A DNA stretch of 64,000 bases from Candidula unifasciata (Eukaryota; Mollusca; Gastropoda; Stylommatophora; Geomitridae). The notes under the pieces are model-generated. The model saw nothing but the letters and a program-made list of their open reading frames with translations. It made no database searches and was not told where the DNA came from. Location of the stretch: positions 128,501 to 192,500 of the forward strand of contig CAJHNH020006112.1 of the NCBI GenBank assembly GCA_905116865.2. The letters run 5' to 3'. Shown piece by piece: positions 41,091-52,857 of the stretch. Within the stretch, counting starts at the first letter, position 1. Each line of letters starts with the position of its first letter. The translations under genes were made by a program, and so were the position numbers.

Positions 41091-42009
41091 GTAATGAGTG
41101 TTAATGAAACAAATACAAAATGTTACTGCTGCTTCTCATAATCCATAGTTTGCATTTTTGATGAATCATAAAATTTGCCGTAAGATTATTTCCTGGATTA
41201 AAATTCTAAAATACAAACTTTCTAGGTCGTTTCTTCACCAAAATATGTTTCCCTGGATCAACAATTAAATCTCTGCATCATTTTGTGCTTTCCTTCTTAT
41301 TACTGTTTGCTGATAAAGCCTTGTTGCAGCAATATCCTTAAATGTAACATTGTAAACCCAGCCAACACTTCATATTTTGAAATTATTTACATTTCTCATC
41401 AGGGTTCCAGGGCCCTATTTGGAGGGAGGAGGGAAAGGGACGGAAATAGACCCACTGTCCCCAACTAGCATGCTGTAAAAAGCGACAATTTTGAAGTTTA
41501 CTGAAATTAGATGTGTTGGGCCGAAAAGCACAGATATCACAGTTTAGCTGTAAGCCACAATATAATGTAAGATTCACCCTTTAAAGGGTTAACACTCAGG
41601 AATAAAATGAATTATCGTTTCACATATTTGCTGAGAAAATTAGTGACCTTTTTACAATTTTGCGGCAGTTTAATCTATTTCATTCACATAAAAAAGCAGA
41701 TGTGCTTTTAACAGAGACTGTTAAAACACGTGACCATAAATATTTGTCTAAAAACTAAAATATAAAAAAGCTCTTGGATTTCCGTGATGCAGTGAAATTA
41801 TAAATGAGTGTAAAATGTTTACTTTTTTTTTTTTTACTACAGTCACCATTAGTTAACCCTTTCAGTCTCAAGGAACACATCATATGTTCATAGTTCCTAC
41901 ATAGAAGTCCAATAAATGCAAGATGCACCGATTATATGTTTCTCTTTACTAGCCCTTTAGGCCCTAAACCCCAAGCCCTGAAAAAAGTTAATAACTGACT
42001 AACTTTTTC
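41091..42009. other. Intergenic DNA; interspersed motif at 41508-41590
   Basis: The motif (gccgaaaagcacagatatca) resembles the window start and 27035-27080. 41853 begins ttaaccctttcagtc, a recurrent short motif. Confidence 0.4.
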
Positions 42010-42120
42010 TTTTGTTCGCTTGAAACAGATTATCTATACATGCAATGCTGTTTCTAGTATGAACTTCACTGTGTGTTGTCTGTTCACTCAGCGACTTGTA
42101 AATTTTGGCTTGTGCCAGGT
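42010..42120 (-). mobile_element. LINE family IV extreme 3' end
   Basis: gttcgcttgaaacagattat, then gcaatgctgtttctagtatg, matches 6465-6565. Confidence 0.82.
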
Positions 42121-42429
42121 CTAAATAAATATTAACATTGTAGCATTGTTTTTATGCCAAAATGGCAAATTTGAGATATCGTATGGTTAGTTAGCACTTA
42201 TCCATCTTTTCTTTTTTTAAATGACAGAATTTTTTATTTGATGGGGGTAGGGGGGAGGATGGGAATTCAAGTGCATGGAAATGGTAATTAGCAAGACCCA
42301 CTCAAATTAAAAAAAAAAAAAGCCTTCTACAATTAGAGCATGGAATTTCAGGACCAGAACTTCCGCTGCATGTATTTAATTTGCTTTTCAGACACTGAAC
42401 TCTCAACTTATCTACAGTCAGTTTCTTCT

Positions 42430-42945
42430 TTATTTCTATTCCCTTCCTGATTTTCCCACTTCTTCGTGCCACATGATCAATGACATTCTGTTTCCAGATG
42501 TTAGGCAGACATTTTCCCACTTCTTTGTGCCACATGGTCCATGACATTCTGTTTCCAGATGTTGGGCAGACATTTTCCCACTTCTTCATGCCGCATGATC
42601 CATGACATTCTGTTTCCAGATGTTAGGCAGACATTTTCCCACTTCTTCATGCCGCATGATCCATGACATTCTGTTTCCAGATGTTAGGCAGACATTTTCC
42701 CACTTCTTCATGCCACATGATTCATGATATTCTGTTTCCAGATGTTAGGCAGACATTTTCCCACTTCTTCATGCCGCATGATATTCTGTTTCCAGATGTT
42801 GGGCAGACATTTTCCCACTTCTTCATGCCGCATGATCCATGACATTCTGTTTCCAGATGTTAGGCAGACATTTTCCTACTTCTTCATGCCGCATGATCCA
42901 TGACATTCTGTTTCCAGATGTTAGGCAGACATTTTCAAGGACTGA
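42430..42945 (+). repeat. ~60-bp minisatellite, about 8 units
   Basis: cacttcttcatgccgcatga, then tccatgacattctgtttcca, then gatgttaggcagacattttc. One unit is about 12 bp shorter. Confidence 0.95.
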
Positions 42946-43384
42946 ATCGCATATACAAAGATGATATGGCTAGCATTACCGTAGAACTTGTCATGATTTA
43001 ACATTTCAATAAGTAGTTAATACAGACTAAATGAGATTTTGAAAATATTTTTTCTTTAAATCTCTAAAAGAAATCAGAAAAAGTGATTGTAAATTGTGTC
43101 TCAACTCTTTCCGTTCCAAAATACTCACATTATGTTCCTTAGTTACTCTTTACATGGCATATACCTACATACTTTTTCTGTTATTTTAACCCAATTTATC
43201 TCAACTGTTACTTTAACCCTTAATACCAAAGCTTTATTTTTTAATTCCACTTGACTCGTAAATAGTTGTTCTATGATATTAAAAACTGTGGGCTAGACAG
43301 TGTTGAGGTAATAACTACACAGGAGTGAAAGAAGGTCTCAGTCAGACATATTACGCTTACTGTTATGTTGATAATACGCTAGTT
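42946..43384. other. Intergenic DNA, nothing recognised
   Basis: No match. Confidence 0.35.
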
Positions 43385-43740
43385 CTTACATGTGTAGAAT
43401 ATCATGGATGGATAGAAAAACAATTGAGACAGTCCTTCAAGAAACAGATGAACCCTGTAAACTCATAAAAGAAATTAGAAGTAGACAGTCAAAATATTTT
43501 GGGAATGTTATGAAAAGAATTACATTTATTATTAGATACACATGGCAAAACATAATGAAAAAGAGCGAGGCGGAAGACAAAGATATAAACACCTGGATCG
43601 TTCTGTCATACAGCATGCGCAGGACAAGAACAAAGATCTGATCTGAGATTGAGGTAATTGTACAAAATGTGGAACAATGGCTGACATACTTATCAGCACG
43701 GCAAAGGATGATGATGACCACTTGTAACACAAAAACCATG
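43385..43740 (+). pseudogene. LINE family III reverse-transcriptase tail next to the FGFR1OP2-like stop codon
   Basis: RISWMDRKTIETVLQETDEP, then IRSRQSKYFGNVMKRI. It faces the gene and supplies its 3' flank. Confidence 0.75.
43525..43530 (-). promoter_or_regulatory. Possible polyadenylation signal for FGFR1OP2-like gene
   Basis: AATAAA on the minus strand, about 220 bp past the stop codon. It lies inside a LINE-derived stretch. Position and motif are the only support. Confidence 0.3.
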
Positions 43741-43751
43741 TATGCACTTAT

Positions 43752-44315
43752 TCATTTCTTGACCACAGATTTCAATGTGATTTTACTTTTCAGATCCTTC
43801 TTTACTTCTGTTGATGAGCTTTTCTTCAGAGTCGGCAAATCTTTCTTCACCCCGGAACTTGGACTAGTCACTGTCTTTTTCACTGTCACAGAACTGTCTT
43901 GTTTACTTGTCAAGGGTGACTTCCCCTTCCTAACCTCAGCGGCAGATTTACTAGTCCCTGCTGGTTTTACACTCCCTGTACTTGGGGGAGGAGTACTCTC
44001 TTTACCTTTAGAGTTACTTTCCTTGCTTGTATTAACTGTCGCAACCGTTTCTTCTGGCAGTTTACTTTTCCTGTCCTTTTCTTCCTCAACTTCCTTTTTA
44101 TCAGCGGTAGTTAACGTAGATGAATGAGATTCTGTGTCTGTATTATTATCTTCCTTGCCCAGCTTCTCCTCTTCCTTTTTGTCTTTCTGGGCTTCCAGAG
44201 TTATAATTCTGTCTTTGCTGGTTGTACAAATCTCCAGCATTTCTCTTAAAGCTTTGTTCTCTAATTCAAGCTGGCTCAAACGTTCCTTCTCCACGTTTCC
44301 CACAGTATCATCCAC
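43752..44315 (-). CDS. FGFR1OP2: FGFR1OP2/SIKE exon 4 with long low-complexity C-terminus
   Basis: It starts VDDTVGNVEKERLSQLELEN, the last conserved helix (family: Q.E(R)..QLE.ENK.LRE.L.I), then leaves the family pattern. About 140 residues rich in K, S, T, E and P follow and end SVVKK before TGA at 43754-43752. The extension is basic and repetitive (KSSSTEVKKDLKSK) and likely disordered. No stop or splice signal separates it from the conserved part. A LINE fragment begins within about 12 bp past the stop codon, so the 3' UTR is transposon-derived. Confidence 0.85.
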   Translation of the reverse strand: MDDTVGNVEKERLSQLELENKALREMLEICTTSKDRIITLEAQKDKKEEEKLGKEDNNTDTESHSSTLTTADKKEVEEEKDRKSKLPEETVATVNTSKESNSKGKESTPPPSTGSVKPAGTSKSAAEVRKGKSPLTSKQDSSVTVKKTVTSPSSGVKKDLPTLKKSSSTEVKKDLKSKITLKSVVKK

Positions 44316-45662
44316 CTACAAATGAGTAATAAAAATATCACCATTATTTCATTTAATTTAAATCATATATAAATGAACTAGTTATTTGCAGTTATTTTAA
44401 TAATTTTTTGTTAATTTATCATGATTCAGGTATAATTAAACATAACTATTTGTTTTACAAATGAGCAAATAACTATACATCATTAGTTTATTTACCAACA
44501 GTAAAATATAATTAAAAATTACAATTTATTTTACAAATTGGGAACAATGTTAACCTAACAACAAACATATTTACTGTGCAGATAATGTGAATCATTAATT
44601 TTTGGGGTATTAATTTTGGTCCCAGGCATGATAGAAATTTAAGGCCATTATGATGCATAAAACTGCCAACTACTGCTTTTTTATACCACTTTTGCGGTGA
44701 AGGCAGGAAGGTCATCAAGCCTGAGGATTTAGTCGCATAGTTAGTGCTGTCACCACGACTGTGCAGGTGAGGATTTTATTTAGCCCCTGACAGAACAAAT
44801 CCCCAGCTTTACTGAGGATTTAAACCCGGGTCTCCCACTTGAGAGCTCAGCATTCTAACCATTCGGCCAGCCGCTCCATTATGATGTGTACAAGGAGATA
44901 CCTGCACCTCACCTAGGGTGCCAACAGACTGTATGCTGCTTTCATGGATCTTCATGCAAGACTTCTGTCGCACAACCTCATTGTGCGTTAAAGATAATAG
45001 GGTGTATCGGTCTGAACCGAGCTGGTGGGGGAGCTCGGGGTTGGTGGCCCCTGGAGATGCAGTGTCCAGAAATTCTCTGGCACTCACCAGCCCGCCCGCT
45101 ATACATGGATGACAATTTACATGGAAAAACTCTTGAAACATGAGCAAAACCCACTGGTCGAGTACCTTACTAAAGCGGGTCTTGCTAGTCACACTCACCA
45201 TTGCCATGGGCTGTGAGTCCCATGCCTCCTCATAGCGTAATATAACAATATCATCTGAAAAGAAAAGTGCCAATCAATCAGGATGGACTAGCCAATCATA
45301 AAATCAACCCTCCAACCAGTTTACAGAGATGGAAGAATGGTAATTTCACACCGACAGAAGGTGAAAGAAGTGGATTATCGCCTCTCTAAGGTAAAGACAG
45401 AATCTGTGATGAAGAAAATTTCCAGAAAATTTCAACTTGAAGCCAATTATCTGTTCCAGAAATCACTTATCTATTGAACACTTACCTCAATGGCTTTCTG
45501 CATCACACCAGCCATTTCATCAATTTTGTCCATCAGCTGGCACATGGAGCTCTGCAGACAGAAACAAATTAAGAATTCATTAGATACATAAATCAGGTAT
45601 TTATGATTGAAAGAAAGAAAGATAGAAAGATAGAAAGAAAGAAAGAAGGAAAGAAAGAAGGA

Positions 45663-45750
<88 letters not shown>

Positions 45751-47919
45751 AAAAAAGAAAAGAAAATCTTTATCAGAAAACCAAAAAATATATTCCTCCC
45801 ATTAATGAAACATTTGTAACATTTACTTCCATCAATAAAATCAGAAAAGAAGTTGTGAATATATAAGGAGTGTTCATACAAAACCTGTTCCAATGGTTTT
45901 ATTACAAAAGCATGAAAGAAACAACAGCTGTGGCAGAATTGAACACAGCATTCATTTTGAAAGAATTATGCACTATGAATTTATCAGAAAAAGTCACCAC
46001 AGGTATTCGGGCAAACATACCATTGCTTAGGTAGGCAGTGAATGCCATACACACAAAGAAAAAAAAAGGACTGTGGTTGCTCACTTAATCAAATGTTAAT
46101 CACATCTTTTCTTTTGATTGGTCGATTTTGTGGCATCAACTGTTAACACATCTTCCAGTACTGCAGTTCCTTACAAACAACTTTTCAAACTGTTCCATCT
46201 GTGGCATCAACTGTAAACACATCTTCCAGTACTGCAGTTCCTTACAAGCAACCTTTTGTCTGACAAATCAACATGAAAACTGCTGTCAATATAATATATA
46301 TTTTGTTTGTATGGGGTAACCTGGAAGTCCTAGGCCATATCTCGTTTGAATTTCTCTAGGGTTATGACCAGATTACATCCTAATACTCCTCACTGACCCT
46401 GTAAATTTCCAGTACTGGACTTGTACATCGTACAGGTTTCCAAGCTTGAAATGTAAACAAACAGTCCACAGGAAAATGATGTTGGGTTGAGAGATACGTC
46501 TCTGCAACGATACCCCTTTGATAGATGCAAGCCTATTTTAGGACCTCAAATGGAATGAAAACATCAAAAACGGTCCTAAATAAAAACAGATCAACTTATT
46601 CAACACATTAGAAAGAACAGAGTAACTGAAGGAAGATAAGGAGAAGCAGAAGAAGAAACTGGTCAGGGGGCGGGGGGGGGGGGGGGGGGGGGGGAAATCA
46701 ATATATACTCTCAACTTTCAACTCTTTCAATATTTGCACCAGCTGAAGCTAAACTATGTCTAATCTAAATGTATACCTTGTCTACAGCCTCCCGCTCTAA
46801 CAGAGCCCTCTCAAGTCTGTTACTTTGTATCAGCTTGACTGTGTGTTCTCTGTACTTCTGCATGATAAGCTCCAGGGCAGACTGATGCTCCTCTAAAGCT
46901 GCTTGCAGTTCCCTGTTTTCCTGCTGCAGCTCACGAATCTGCCGATTTTCTTGAGCTATCCCCAGAACTAGCGTCGATCGGGGTCGATGCTTGGCAATCT
47001 CATTCAACTCAGCAATGTCATCTTGATACTAGAAAATGTTTTCAAATATGAAGGAATTAACTATTAATGAACAATTCTGTGATAATAAAGAATCACATAT
47101 ATAATTACATTTTAGACAAGATTCAATATCCCAGCATTCAGGACATACCCTTGTTAGCTTGGTCTTTCTGCTCAACAACCAGCGGAGTCTCCACACTCAT
47201 GGTACCCACTGTCGTCCACCTTCCCTCCAATTCTTGAGTGGCGCTCAGAGTCTGCAAACACTTCCAACTACATCATTCTCTCTGGATTTTCAACATCTTC
47301 CTTTTCACTTGTTACCTCGTTTCACAGGTGAAAGATTACTTTTGGTCTGTGCAGTTGCAGTAAACTCTCAAGTGTGGCCAGTCTAGTCAATTTATCTGCC
47401 TGCTTATTTCCAAACATGCCTGAATAGCCCAAGCAGCAAAATACCCATGTGACACTGTCTTGTATCTATCTCTATGGAGGTCTGCCTCAGCTTCATTTTC
47501 TGGAAACTGTACACTTCAAGACCACTCTCTTAAGACCGCCATGACATTTAATGTGACCCAAACAACTCAGATTTTGGGAAAGGATGGTATTTGCAACAGC
47601 ATCACAGAGCAGCATACTCACTTACCCTGGCAATCTAAAAGACTGCTAAAGGTTGAGGTGCTGAGCCATTGGATTGTGGAAAGCAAGGTACATGACATAT
47701 CTCTAGAAACTCTAAACACGACACTGACAAACACCAAAATATTGATGATGAAGGCGATAATGAGGTGTGATTTCCAAAGTGTACCTGCTTCATAGCTTCC
47801 ACTTTATTATAGAGAGCTTGTGAAGAGGCAATGATGTTGTCGGCAAGAAGATCATGGCCCCTTAAGTGCAAGACCAAAGTGTGTGCATCCGTCAGCAGTT
47901 TCTCCACAGACAGTGCCAT
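43752..47919 (-). CDS. FGFR1OP2: FGFR1OP2/SIKE family protein (STRIPAK-associated coiled coil), complete, 4 coding exons
   Basis: Members of this family (SIKE1, FGFR1OP2; fly Fgop2) are cytoplasmic coiled-coil proteins that work with SLMAP in STRIPAK complexes, which tie PP2A to Hippo-type and other kinases. Exons on the minus strand: 47919-47785, 47028-46777, 45551-45486, 44315-43752, all joined at phase 0 with GT..AG introns, about 338 residues. The core HRPRSTLV.GI.QENRQIREL, then QQEN.EL...LEEHQSALEL, then Y(R)EH is diagnostic. About 40 residues found in vertebrate FGFR1OP2 between exons 2 and 3 have no counterpart here. After the last helix there is a Lys/Ser/Thr/Pro-rich extension of roughly 140 residues, making it longer than SIKE1 (about 207) or FGFR1OP2 (about 253). 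Confidence 0.9.
44722..44880 (-). mobile_element. SINE-C, best copy
   Basis: Minus-strand head gcggctggccgaatggttag, then gagacccgggtttaaatcc (A- and B-box like), then body ggggatttgttctgtcag and gcacagtcgtggtgaca. Lies in the last intron of the FGFR1OP2-like gene. Confidence 0.75.
44881..45480. other. Intron DNA, unidentified
   Basis: The open frames at 44886-45273 on both strands show no family resemblance. Confidence 0.35.
45486..45551 (-). CDS. FGFR1OP2: FGFR1OP2/SIKE exon 3
   Basis: These 22 codons: SSMCQLMDKIDEMAGVMQKA then IE. They match the family segment (I/M)..MA.VM(R/Q)KAIE. The acceptor is tctgcag on the minus strand and the donor gtaag at 45485-45481. It is small but its phase fits both neighbours. 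Confidence 0.87.
45606..45765 (+). repeat. (GAAA)n microsatellite in intron
   Basis: About 155 bp of GAAA units between exons 3 and 2 of the FGFR1OP2-like gene. Confidence 0.97.
46125..46258 (+). repeat. 73-bp tandem duplication
   Basis: tgtggcatcaactgttaac, then acatcttccagtactgcag, then ttccttacaa is repeated once with few changes. Confidence 0.9.
46666..46695 (+). repeat. Poly-G run
   Basis: About 30 G with one C; likely unstable and of uncertain length in the assembly. Confidence 0.9.
46777..47028 (-). CDS. FGFR1OP2: FGFR1OP2/SIKE exon 2, main coiled coil
   Basis: These 84 codons, phase 0 at both ends, begin YQDDIAELNEIAKHRPRS and hold the most conserved block of the family, including QENRQIRELQQEN and EEHQSALELIM. 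The acceptor is ttctag before TAT at 47028; the donor after AAG at 46777 is gtatac. Confidence 0.93.
47155..47480 (-). pseudogene. LINE RNase H fragment in intron 1 of the FGFR1OP2-like gene
   Basis: Minus strand: GMFGNKQADKLTRLAT (the GNE.AD.LA motif) preceded by VTWVFCCLGYS, a worn WV.GH(S/A)G. Family unclear. Confidence 0.65.
47785..47919 (-). CDS. FGFR1OP2: FGFR1OP2/SIKE exon 1 with start codon
   Basis: These 45 codons start at ATG 47919-47917: MALSVEKLLTDAHTLVLHL, ending NKVEAMKQ. Family N-termini share the (I/V)EK.L.DA..LV.RL pattern and the N(K/R)VEAMKQ ending, which supports both the start and the donor (AAGCAG then gtacac on the minus strand). Phase 0. Confidence 0.9.
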
Positions 47920-48134
47920 GGCAGGTTCACTAGATGAGGCCAGAGGTGAAATCTGAAGGATTCATTGGAACACAAAACTGTTGAGAATTTCAGCAAATAA
48001 ATACAATGCACAGATAAATTAAATATACCTGATGTGAGATCACAGCAGCTAGGTCTGAAAATCCACAAAGGAAGGACAAAGATAATGAAAATAAACCAAG
48101 CAAATAGTAATGTGGTTTCTCTTAATGGTACCAT

Positions 48135-48454
48135 AATTTATTTGTCAAAGTATCTGTCAGACTAGTGCAACACTTCAGGTTACTGTTTTTCTCGGTTAAA
48201 TGTGACTAATTCATCATAATTTATTTCTGTGTTCATCTTTTTGAATTAACTGTTTAAGTAATTATTAATAAATAGTTGGAGACTGAATGGTCGAAATGTT
48301 AAGTAGTACACTCACACTTGGCTCTCATTTGAGAAAAAAGAAAGAGATTTGGGGTAAAAATAAAATTAGAACCTGCACAATCAATCTGTAGTAAATGTAT
48401 CAGCCAGTAACCTAAATCCTCAGTTTCAAGACAGCCCTCTGGTCTTCTTATTTA
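48135..48454. other. Intergenic DNA upstream of the FGFR1OP2-like start, nothing recognised
   Basis: No clear promoter element seen. Confidence 0.35.
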
Positions 48455-48735
48455 CCGCTGACATAAAGTGCTGCTTATTTGTCCACTTCTGGACTTTTTA
48501 GTCTTGTTCCAGAATCTGAGTGTTACGTGCACACCCGTTTAACAGAATCTGGCTTATACGCAGACTGCTAGTACTGGTACCTTGCCTCGCCTCTCATGCA
48601 GATGCACTCCGCTCCGCGACAGAAGGAAGCTCCCATTTAGTTAGCCGACTTTTACATGTTTTTGGGGTAAGCAGGGGGTCTATTCTAGTTTTCCCCCACA
48701 ATGGGGCCCCGGAACCCGGAGTACACCACCCTAAA
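48455..48735 (+). repeat. Interspersed repeat D, copy 3
   Basis: tgtccacttctggactttt, cagactgctagtactggta and cacaatggggccccggaac. Longest D copy. Confidence 0.8.
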
Positions 48736-49425
48736 AAGTGGCACATGTTTCCGTTGTGAGAAAACAGAAAGTGCAGTAGTGAGAAAGCAGAAGCAAGGCA
48801 TTGATTAGTAATTCACTCGTTGTGTATTCGATGGTTGTGTATAGTAATAAGTTTTTTTTAATTACCAAATCAAAGGTTTGTTGCCATTTTGAATTTAAAA
48901 AAAGGAGAAGGAAAACTTACAACTTGTCACAATGTTGTGTTGTCTCAGAAGGAAACTAGTATTCTAAAACTAGAAGCGATATCGAGTTCGTCATGATCAA
49001 TGACATGACACAGGTCCAAAATAAATCACAATAGATCTTGAACCTGAACCAGGAAGTAAACCCTTTATGCGTTTTTCAAGAATGAAGATGTCTATAAAGT
49101 TAGACAATCGCTAATTACGATTTCTTGCTCTCTGAAACGTAATTGTTTGCCTTGTTAACTGTGCTTGAACAATACGTGTCCAGTTTGCCATTTTCTTAAA
49201 ATGACAAATATTATCATTTATTTTATAACCAACAAGCAAAACTACGGGGTGAGGGTGAAGAGCTTGAATCATATCAAACGTTTTGTAAGTCTGTTACATT
49301 TCAGATATTAGTCGACAGATCATCCACACTGTAAATCAAACTAATTGGTCGCCTAGTGTTCGATTCCCACAAACCAAAGTGGAGTTGCCGACGACACCAG
49401 TTCTATGTTATGTTTTCAATCGTCC
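48736..49425. other. Intergenic DNA, nothing recognised
   Basis: No match. Confidence 0.35.
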
Positions 49426-49621
49426 TCATGTGGGATGCAATTTTTCGTTATTTAAAGACCCACCCTGGCATTTGCCAGGGGCCCTGAATATAGCCGGGCC
49501 ATAAATATGGCTTAACTTCTGAAAGGGGTTTTTGGGACTTCTCCACGGATGATCTTCATCCGCATGGTGGCAAGTTGGGTCACAGGGTGTTTATCGCTTG
49601 TGTGATGTCCTGGTGGGGTAC

Positions 49622-49660
<39 letters not shown>
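49426..49660 (+). mobile_element. Element C copy 2 with (GA)n end
   Basis: cctcatgtgggatgcaattt to gatgtcctggtggggtacaa, then caa(GA)n at 49626-49660. Same junction of gtacaaca with GA repeats as the other copies. Confidence 0.85.
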
Positions 49661-49663
<3 letters not shown>

Positions 49664-49796
49664 GAGGGGAGAGGGAGAGTTCTATTTTTGTTTATTCTTA
49701 TTCCTTGCCTTCTTGCATATCGATCTAACTAACTCAGACTTGTTCACTTGCTGTTCTTGAAGTATGGTCATTGTTGCAGATTCACCGTCATCACGC

Positions 49797-50645
<849 letters not shown>

Positions 50646-51765
50646 GTTATTAAATCGACAGATTATCCCCATTGCACTTCGGACAAGTCCATACGCCCCC
50701 GGATCCCATCTTCAGTATATCCCTCAGTATGGGGAGACTGATAACACTAGTTCTTTGTTGGTCAACTAATCTTCTGTGTGTCGCGCATTTATCAAACCCT
50801 AACCAAAACTGTACGGTTAATCTACCACTACCTTAAATATTTGACACTCCCCTGACCAGTGGATTACCCATGTTTGTGGTCGGCTTATAAGAAAGTACCA
50901 TCTTCTTTGGTTATCTGTGTAGTGTTCATCTTTGGTGACACCTCTTTTGACCTGAAGTTCTTGTTATCTTTTAATGTTACCGATTGAACGTCGTCTCCTG
51001 AATCATCTTTTCGTCCTGCCTTCTTGAGTGTCATGGGAAAAAAATGAAATTTAATTCCTTTTAGACGAGATTTCCTCAGCGACTCCATTGTCTTCAAAAT
51101 CATCCCGCCTCTATCTTTCAAGCATGCTTATGGAATCACTTAGAAAGCACGCATTGAAAAAAAATGATGCATCTCTAGCCACATCATTGCTTTTGTTACC
51201 GCAATCACCTTCATAGTCAGACTACTTGTCGTCAAAGCAAAAGCTCCGCTATCTTATTTTACAATTCTCCCTCTAACCAGAACCGTGAAAGCCCATGAAC
51301 TATGTACGTTTGGAACGCGGATGCGTCGTTGTATATAACCGGACCTACGTCAGCAGAATTTTCAAGAATTAAAGCTTGAACTTCTCCCTCAACCATCAGT
51401 GGGCCTTGTCTACAATCTATATCCATTTTTATGCAGACTGAAAAGGATATACCCAACTCTGCTGGCAATCGTACCCATTCCTCGTCAGTCTCTATGTCCT
51501 CATAAAAAAATATTAAAAAACTTGTTGAATAATATCCCCAGCCTGACCCACCCAAGATTTTCCTCTATTTTATCTTCCTGCGAATCTCACTGTGCAATGT
51601 ATGGTGTGTCTCAGCACTGATACGCAGATACGCACGTGCTCGGCAGATCACTGTTCTTACTTCCATGTTTGGAAGATCAAAGAGGTGACGCATCTTTCTG
51701 CATGCTGCATTTTTGTGTGCATTCAAGTATGATGCGCATAGCCTTATTCTGAATCCTATCGAGTC

Positions 51766-51853
<88 letters not shown>

Positions 51854-51905
51854 GCTAAGAGCCCGAATCGCGTACTCAATTACATGAAGGATAAGAAAAA
51901 TAGGT
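50646..51905 (-). pseudogene. LINE family I, 5'-truncated decayed copy
   Basis: From the 3' end (WTCPKCNGDNLSI then stop, at 50665-50700), through EWVRLPAELG and IYNDAS (51300-51480, matching EWIPVPQ and IYTDGS), to LDRIQNKAMRIILECTQ (about 51720-51770, matching the end of the reverse transcriptase). A TC/TG microsatellite interrupts it at 51772-51851. Confidence 0.8.
51772..51851 (+). repeat. (TC)n(TG)n microsatellite
   Basis: Pure TC for about 45 bp then TG for about 35 bp, inside the decayed LINE. Confidence 0.97.
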
Positions 51906-52404
51906 GACACTGCTCACAGTTTGTGGCAGCATTAATACTTAGCGCCACCCCCCCCCCGCCCCACCCTTTTTTGGGCATCCATTATCACGTAGTTGACATA
52001 CTCATATAAGTATTATTTCACGTAGTGCATTCAGAATCAGCCTGTACCACTGTTTGTCGGCCATTGGCAGTAGTCCTGTCGCAAGCGCTTCTTCTAATTC
52101 TTGTCTTCTTATATCTACATGCGCTGACTTAAAACATGAAACTGATCTTTGTCACCTGTGACCGTTTCAGCGGTTTAAAAAACAGTCTTCAAGCTCAATC
52201 TATCTTGGTTTTCCTGAGCTTGATCATGGAGTCACAGAGAAAACATGCCCGAATGAAGGTCTGGTTACCGAAATGATCCCCATAATCAGATTCCAACAGA
52301 TTATTTTGAAATGCATTTATTACAATTACTAGAGTTTTTACTGTGGTCAGAAATGTAGGTGCAATGTCGGAAAATTCCAGTGCTTGCATTTAAAATTGGA
52401 TACT
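51906..52404. other. Intergenic DNA, nothing recognised
   Basis: Poly-C at about 51949; no match otherwise. Confidence 0.35.
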
Positions 52405-52690
52405 GTTGATAATGTCTCATCATCATCATCATCATCACGTGCCTTGCCGACTGGCGTGGGCGATCATGCCTCTCCATAATCTGCGATCTCCTGCAGCATT
52501 TATCAGTTCGTGTGCCGACACACCTTCATGCCATGCAACAAGACTGTCAAGCATCTTCTCTCATTGTCTTCCTATATCTCTCCTTCCACAGTTCTTTCCA
52601 GTGGTCACAACATGTTCTATTTTCCCTCTTCTCATAACATGGCCGAAAAATGATGACTGTCTCCTTCTCTTGATAATGTTTACTGTTACT
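52405..52690 (-). pseudogene. LINE family III 3' end (second subfamily)
   Basis: catcatcatcatcatcacgt, then ctggcgtgggcgatcatgcc, then ttctcataacatggccga, aligning with 27340-27640 and 38200-38450. Confidence 0.7.
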
Positions 52691-52857
52691 TATTAACTGG
52701 TGTATGCTTAAAATTATGTCTAAAAGGAGTGAAGATTAGAAGGGCAGAATGTTATACAGGCCTGAGTGCCCAATTCCAAACCCTTTATAAATAACGTTTG
52801 TTCTTTCGGTAGTACGTTTGTTCATTATAGTCACGATGAAAGTCATAAACCTATCAC

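Noticed and set aside
44809..45273. Overlapping frames on both strands in the last intron of the FGFR1OP2-like gene
   Set aside because: They partly translate SINE-C and show no family resemblance.
52406..52440. Histidine-rich peptide (HHHHHHH)
   Set aside because: Arises from a CATCAT run at the border of a LINE III copy.
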